From contig NZ_JMQC01000003.1 of NCBI RefSeq assembly GCF_000746925.1, forward strand, positions 1 through 7,934: a stretch of DNA of 7,934 bases, given 5' to 3'. This DNA comes from Bacillus clarus (lineage in GTDB: Bacteria; Bacillota; Bacilli; Bacillales; Bacillaceae_G). Of this stretch, positions 4,973 to 7,934 are shown piece by piece. How positions within the stretch are numbered: the first letter of the stretch is position 1; every line of letters begins with the position of its first letter. A program made the translations under genes and the position numbers. Below the pieces are notes generated by a model, which was not told the origin of the DNA, ran no database searches, and was given only the letters and a program-made list of their open reading frames with translations.

Positions 4973-5713
4973 ATGAAAAAAGTTTCACTTATTATTTCAA
5001 CGTTTGTTTTGTTTTTAGGTATGTTGTTCCCGACTTTAAGTAACAAAAACGTAGTAAATGCAGCATCTAATGATACATCATTAGAAGGGAAATATGTAAG
5101 TACAATCAATGACATATTAAAAAATAGTGTTAAAGTTAGTGATACTGATCAAAAACTATTAAAAGAAAATGTTATTAAGCTTGTTAATAATGGATCTGTT
5201 AAAGTGCATAATCAAGATTTACAAGATGCTAAATTAGATTTTGATACTGTTTTTATCCAAGGAGTTAAATATCAAAATGGTGAAATTCAATATTCAGTAA
5301 AAGTAGATTATGTAGGTAATAGTATTGAAAAAGGAAGCTTTATTAATGTTGTGTTTAAAGAAAATAAAGAAGAAGTTTATGGAACTACAGAGTTAATAGC
5401 TACAAATGTTGATGAAAATACAGGTTTAGGAAAGTTTTGGGTTAATGGAGATCTAAAATTTAATGAAACTGTAAATAAGAAAGATGTTAAGTTTGATACA
5501 AGTAAAGTTAAACCACTTAGCTGGGGTTGTGTAAATGATTGTTTAGCAAGTCAAGGTATTGCTAGTTGGGTTTTATATACGGCAGGAATAGCTTGTGCAG
5601 CAACTTGTACAGTTGTTGGTCCTCTTACAGCAGGAACTGCATGTTGGGCTTGTTTGAATGGATTAGGAATGATAGGTGTTCAAGTAATGTTTAAATGTAT
5701 GGATCGCTGTTAG
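4973..5713 (+). CDS. secreted halocin C8-like cysteine-rich bacteriocin precursor
   Basis: A 246-residue precursor. Residues 1-30 are a Sec signal peptide (KK, hydrophobic core to about 22, VNA before A31). Residues 31 to about 180 are a polar, cysteine-free pro-region, beta-rich from about 88. Residues 183-246 form a hydrophobic Gly/Ala-rich domain with all eight cysteines: C186, C190, C208, C212, C224, C227, C242, C246, giving three CX3C pairs and one CX2C pair and ending in Cys. Size, layout and cysteine-dense C-terminus resemble halocin C8-type precursors, in which a large N-terminal part precedes a roughly 75-residue peptide. The neighbouring BdbC and thioredoxin-like genes would supply disulfides after Sec export. 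No processing protease is present. The start follows AAAGGGAGAGG, and a 52-bp palindromic terminator follows. Bacteriocin activity is inferred; a secreted signal or toxin with another target is possible. Confidence 0.8.
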   Translation: MKKVSLIISTFVLFLGMLFPTLSNKNVVNAASNDTSLEGKYVSTINDILKNSVKVSDTDQKLLKENVIKLVNNGSVKVHNQDLQDAKLDFDTVFIQGVKYQNGEIQYSVKVDYVGNSIEKGSFINVVFKENKEEVYGTTELIATNVDENTGLGKFWVNGDLKFNETVNKKDVKFDTSKVKPLSWGCVNDCLASQGIASWVLYTAGIACAATCTVVGPLTAGTACWACLNGLGMIGVQVMFKCMDRC

Positions 5714-5725
5714 TAATACTATATA

Positions 5726-5777
5726 AAAAATAGAAAAAGAGCATTCTTATATATAAGAATGCTCTTTTTCTATTTTT
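5726..5777. terminator. 52-bp perfect palindromic terminator after the bacteriocin gene
   Basis: Arms 5726-5751 and 5752-5777 are exact reverse complements of 26 bp each, with core GAGCATTCTTATA and flanking A- and T-runs. It lies 12 nt after the stop codon and ends the bacteriocin transcript as a single-gene unit. It can also block leftward read-through. Confidence 0.9.
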
Positions 5778-6079
5778 AGCATTTTATCGAAAATGCTATT
5801 TATGGCGGTTTCAAGTTACACAAGGTTAACAGTCGTAGGTGTTAAAATTTAACAACCTACAGAACTATTTTTGGGTGACTTTGAATTGCAAGAAGAAGGT
5901 ATTGAAAAAAATTTTGGAAATAAGCTAAGGGAATGGCTACATGACCTATGACAGAGAGTTTAATAAGCGGTAAGTGTCAATGGTAAGCGGACTGGAATGG
6001 TTCAGCGGTTTGTGCTGATCCATAAAAGGAGCATTAAGGAATTGACACGTTCAGCTGATTTTCCAACCTCTTGGTAGTT
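5778..6079. other. intergenic region with possible gene debris
   Basis: No intact gene is seen. AGCATTTT/AAAATGCT around 5778-5796 forms a small hairpin. One frame at 5853-5951 reads 32 codons with protein-like composition (ELQEEGIEKNFGNKLREWL), without a start codon or ribosome binding site. Another at 5940-5972 reads MTYDREFNKR after an ATG. Both may be remnants of decayed plasmid genes, but I cannot place them. Confidence 0.3.
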
Positions 6080-6301
6080 CCTCAAAACGAATTGTTTTGG
6101 GGACGCCAACCGGCGAGGGAGTCCCTCAAGGATTGAGGGGTTGGGGAGTTCGAATGATGGGGTCAAGGGGAAGAGTTTCCCTTGTAGGTTTGGACAAAGT
6201 CCAAGCTCTTTTTTTGCCATGCTAGTCATGGCAAGGCGTAGCCGAAAAGCGTCGCAGATCCCTATCGATTTTGATGCGTTAGCGTCAAAATATGTATAGG
6301 G
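6080..6301. other. run of seven hairpins, oriT or single-strand-origin-like region
   Basis: Consecutive stems: 6080-6088 with 6094-6102; CGCC/GGCG 6104-6107 with 6112-6115; CCCTCAA/TTGAGGG 6123-6129 with 6133-6139; CAAGGG/CCCTTG 6164-6169 with 6179-6184; TTGGAC/GTCCAA 6190-6195 with 6199-6204, followed by a T-run; TTGCCATG/CATGGCAA 6214-6221 with 6227-6234; and a nested hairpin with CCCTAT/ATAGGG at 6260-6265 and 6296-6301 around ATTTTGATGC/GCGTCAAAAT. The segment is clearly richer in GC than its neighbours and ends about 75 bp before the relaxase remnant. In Mob/Pre plasmids oriT and often the lagging-strand origin lie just upstream of mob, which fits. The open frame on the minus strand here is an artefact of the stems. 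Confidence 0.55.
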
Positions 6302-6377
6302 TTACTCTAATTGACTCCATTTCGTCGCTTTGCTAGACTTATGGTATCAATTAATCTAGGGGAAGTGGTGGCACTTT

Positions 6378-6906
6378 ATGTTGGGTTCTAGCTCATTTAA
6401 TCAATCTCACCAAAGTTCATTGAGCCACAATAACAGAGAAAATATTCATGGAAATCCTGGCATCGATCCAGCCAGGTTAGAAGAGAATATTTACTTTGTT
6501 CAAAAGGACATCCGGAGTGTATACAAGGATGTCTTCCAAAAAGCGGTGGACAAGTATAACGAGAAACAAAAACGGAATGACCGTAAGATTCAGGATTACT
6601 ATGACAAAATACATAAAGATGATAAGACACATGAGCAACGAGAATTGGTCGTAGCGATTGGAGAAGGTAAAGACGATTCCAAAGTATAGGGAAGCCAAAA
6701 AAGAAGCGTTACAGCGGTATGCTGAGGCGTTTCAAGAGCGAAATCCAAATCTAGTAGTTTATAACATGGTTTTACATGATGATGAAGCCAATCCGCATTT
6801 ACATATTAACTATGTACCGAATTTCGAAAGTAGTCGAGGATTAACGAGGCGTGTCGGAATGGATAGAGCCTTGCAGAAGCAAGATATAGAAGGAAAAGAG
6901 GATTGA
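6378..6906 (+). pseudogene. decayed Mob/Pre-type relaxase (plasmid mobilisation), frameshifted and truncated
   Basis: Frame 6378-6689 contains LSHNNREN (the HNxRE-type motif of Mob/Pre relaxases), GNPGIDPARLEENIYFV and ELVVAIGEG. The protein then continues in another frame from about 6665 to 6906 with EALQRYAEAFQERNP, the metal-binding HDDEANPHLHINYVP (HxH motif) and RRVGMDRALQKQ, and stops. One extra base near 6668-6672 would explain the shift. At the N-terminus an alternative frame (6382-6420, WVLAHLINLTKVH) looks more natural than the Ser-rich in-frame start, suggesting a second lesion. Together about 175 residues remain of a family usually 350-500 long; the C-terminal half is gone. Known family role: nicking at oriT for conjugative mobilisation by a helper. 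This copy cannot make a full enzyme. Confidence 0.85.
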
Positions 6907-6973
6907 ATGTTGTGTTTTTGCTACAGATGGGAATCCTTAGTAAGGGATTCCATGTTATTATAGAGAAAGACGA

Positions 6974-7010
6974 AAAAACCGCCCAATGTCTTGGCGGACA
7001 GGCGGTTTTT
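6974..7010. terminator. terminator between the relaxase remnant and the rep-like gene
   Basis: AAAAACCGCC (6974-6983) pairs perfectly with GGCGGTTTTT (7001-7010) around a 17-nt loop. A second GGCGG at 6993-6997 offers a competing shorter stem. A hairpin without a T-run (GGAATCC/GGATTCC, 6930-6936 with 6945-6951) lies just upstream. Confidence 0.85.
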
Positions 7011-7020
7011 CATAATCAGG

Positions 7021-7050
7021 TTGGAATCAACCTAATATATATTCTATACA
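7021..7050 (+). promoter_or_regulatory. promoter of the RepL-like gene with a flanking inverted repeat
   Basis: TTGGAA (7021-7026) and TATACA (7045-7050) have an 18-bp spacer and place the start near 7058, about 45 nt before the ATG at 7102. AATCAAC (7025-7031) and GTTGATT (7068-7074) form a 7-bp inverted repeat spanning the promoter, a plausible operator pair. Confidence 0.5.
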
Positions 7051-7101
7051 CATTGTAGCATAGGTTAGTTGATTCCTTCCACTAAGGGAGAGAATTATTT
7101 T

Positions 7102-7716
7102 ATGACAAAAGTTGTAGATTTTGGACAAGCTGAAAGAAATGCTAGAAAAAGAGATTTAGAAATTGAAAATGAAAAATTTCAAGAGTTATATAATGATGTT
7201 TCTGAAGTTGAATTGGAAAAAGCCATGGAAACTATGGCTAAAGCTACTGGTAAAGAGCTTTACATAGGTACTAAAAAAAGTCCTCAGTCGAAAGTGAGGT
7301 TTGCTCAAATTTTGCAAAGTAATTATGAATTTTTAAGGGAAAGGGAATACTTTACGGCTAAAGAAAAAGCATTTTTAATTGATATTGTTTCTTCGATTGC
7401 TTTTAATTCAAACTGTATTGTTGATGATGTGAAATCAAAAAATCCAGTTCCATTGAATATTTCAGGACTTGCAAAAAAAATTGGATTAACACGAGCGAAT
7501 ACAAGTCTTTCAGTAAATTCTTTGGTTAAAAAAGGGATATTAGCGAAAGCTGAAAGTGGAATTGAGGGAAATAATGCAAAAGCTTATTCATTATTTGTAA
7601 ATCCGCATATTATTTATGCAGGAGATAAGGATAATGTAAATGAAGCACTTAAAGCAATCTTTTATAAAGCTATGAAAATGAAGATATTGAAAGAGTTACC
7701 AGATAAATTATTTTAA
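7102..7716 (+). CDS. RepL-like winged-helix plasmid protein, probable replication initiator
   Basis: A 204-residue soluble protein. Residues 1-60 are charged and helical. Residues 83-108 form a helix (YFTAKEKAFLIDIVSSIAF). Residues 117-148 are a helix-turn-helix (LNISGLAKKIGLTRANTSLSVNSLVKKGIL), followed by a wing (149-165) and the motif FVNPHIIYAGDKD (165-177). The HTH, wing and NPxxxxxGD order is like RepL replication proteins of small Firmicutes plasmids, and HTH proteins of this length occur on Bacillus plasmids. The ATG at 7102 follows AAGGGAGAG with a 9-11 nt gap; the in-frame TTG at 7069 has no such site. It is the only rep candidate in the window and is followed by iteron-like repeats, so initiation or copy control is plausible. 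A MarR-like regulator is the alternative. Confidence 0.7.
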   Translation: MTKVVDFGQAERNARKRDLEIENEKFQELYNDVSEVELEKAMETMAKATGKELYIGTKKSPQSKVRFAQILQSNYEFLREREYFTAKEKAFLIDIVSSIAFNSNCIVDDVKSKNPVPLNISGLAKKIGLTRANTSLSVNSLVKKGILAKAESGIEGNNAKAYSLFVNPHIIYAGDKDNVNEALKAIFYKAMKMKILKELPDKLF

Positions 7717-7737
7717 GATTGACAATTAGTCAATCTT
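7715..7737 (+). terminator. terminator of the RepL-like gene
   Basis: AAGATTGAC (7715-7723) and GTCAATCTT (7729-7737) form a perfect 9-bp stem with loop AATTA, followed by ATTTTTTT. The left arm overlaps the stop codon (7714-7716). Confidence 0.88.
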
Positions 7738-7757
7738 ATTTTTTTACTCATTTTCGT

Positions 7758-7806
7758 GTGTATTGTTTTCGATACGAATGTGTATTGTTTTCGATACACA
7801 CGAAAA
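7758..7806. repeat. iteron-like 22-bp direct repeats inside an inverted repeat
   Basis: GTGTATTGTTTTCGATAC occurs at 7758-7775 and 7780-7797, 18 of 18 identical, with a 22-bp period. Each copy has GTAT and ATAC inverted ends. The pair is enclosed by a 13-bp inverted repeat, TTTTCGTGTGTAT (7751-7763) with ATACACACGAAAA (7794-7806). The position just downstream of the rep-like gene suggests a binding site for that protein, or a partition or origin site. The small open frame running through it is not credible. Confidence 0.75.
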
Positions 7807-7887
7807 ACATCATAAACCTAGTTATATCAACGTTTTATACCACTTTTAAAACTCTCTCTCTTCTCACTCTATATATAAAGGCTAAAA

Positions 7888-7933
7888 GTTCCGCAAGGAA
7901 CGGGTCGTATTTTTGAGAAAAACACTCAAAAAT
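7888..7933. other. terminal hairpins at the right edge of the window
   Basis: GTTCC/GGAAC (7888-7892 with 7897-7901, loop GCAA) is followed by ATTTTTGAG/CTCAAAAAT (7909-7917 with 7925-7933). If the molecule is circular these run straight into the 16-bp inverted repeat at 8-66, giving one continuous structured origin-like region downstream of the rep-like gene. Confidence 0.45.
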
Positions 7934-7934
7934 C

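Noticed and set aside
4973..5713. Lantibiotic or sactipeptide precursor
   Set aside because: The signal is Sec-type, the precursor is long, and no lanthionine or radical-SAM enzyme is in the window; disulfide helpers are present instead.
6002..6229. 75-codon minus-strand open frame
   Set aside because: It is composed of the arms of successive hairpins, with no ribosome binding site or family resemblance.
6397..6698. Two minus-strand open frames opposite the relaxase remnant
   Set aside because: They mirror the conserved relaxase coding sequence and have no features of their own.
7758..7797. CRISPR-like array
   Set aside because: Only two 18-bp units with a 4-bp gap; spacers are far too short and no cas gene is present.
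7719..7916. 65-codon plus-strand open frame after the rep-like gene
   Set aside because: It overlaps the terminator and the 22-bp repeats and lacks a ribosome binding site.
1..7934. Insertion sequence or transposon, and tRNA or rRNA genes
   Set aside because: No transposase reading frame, terminal repeats with target duplication, or cloverleaf or rRNA motifs were seen.

Overview
The window reads as a small, AT-rich plasmid (or most of one) from a low-GC Gram-positive bacterium. The Bacillus cereus group fits best. Reasons are strong purine-rich ribosome binding sites, sigma-A-type promoters, a DUF3967-type plasmid HTH protein, a RepL-like winged-helix protein, a decayed Mob/Pre relaxase, and a BdbC very like that of Bacillus. 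The host assignment is inference. The window may be the whole circle, because hairpin-rich origin-like DNA lies at both ends, but sequence alone cannot show this.

Layout. 1-335: hairpin-rich non-coding DNA ending in a leader element, then a small two-helix membrane protein (336-548). 647-1024 (minus): small protein with a SpoIIAA/STAS-like pattern, with a clear promoter. 1339-1902 (minus): MerR-like HTH plus coiled coil plus DUF3967 protein, with 22-bp direct repeats just upstream of its promoter. 2491-2697 and 2877-3206: two small membrane proteins of unknown role. 3608-3796: a third small membrane protein, behind a second copy of the 27-nt leader element seen at 259-285. 3807-4639 (minus): a two-gene operon for a BdbC/DsbB-type quinone-linked disulfide oxidoreductase and a membrane-anchored thioredoxin-like protein. 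4973-5713: a Sec-secreted precursor ending in an 8-cysteine hydrophobic domain, like halocin C8-type bacteriocins. 6080-6354: a run of seven hairpins (oriT or single-strand-origin-like). 6378-6906: frameshifted, truncated relaxase. 7102-7716: RepL-like winged-helix protein, the best replication initiator candidate. 7717-7934: terminator, iteron-like 22-bp repeats and further hairpins.

Main reading. Positions 3608-5777 form a bacteriocin cassette. The precursor is exported by Sec, its C-terminal peptide needs up to four disulfides, and a dedicated extracytoplasmic oxidase pair is encoded divergently next to it, as in the sublancin cluster. No ABC exporter, lanthionine enzyme or processing protease is present. 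Immunity is not obvious: candidates are the roughly 150-residue pro-region of the precursor and the two-helix membrane protein at 3608-3796. The convergent ends of that small gene and the thioredoxin gene lie in a 58-bp perfect palindrome, so both proteins end in the same seven residues.

The rest looks like plasmid backbone: replication (7102-7934 plus 1-250), a dead mobilisation module (6080-6906) and a DUF3967 regulator or maintenance protein.
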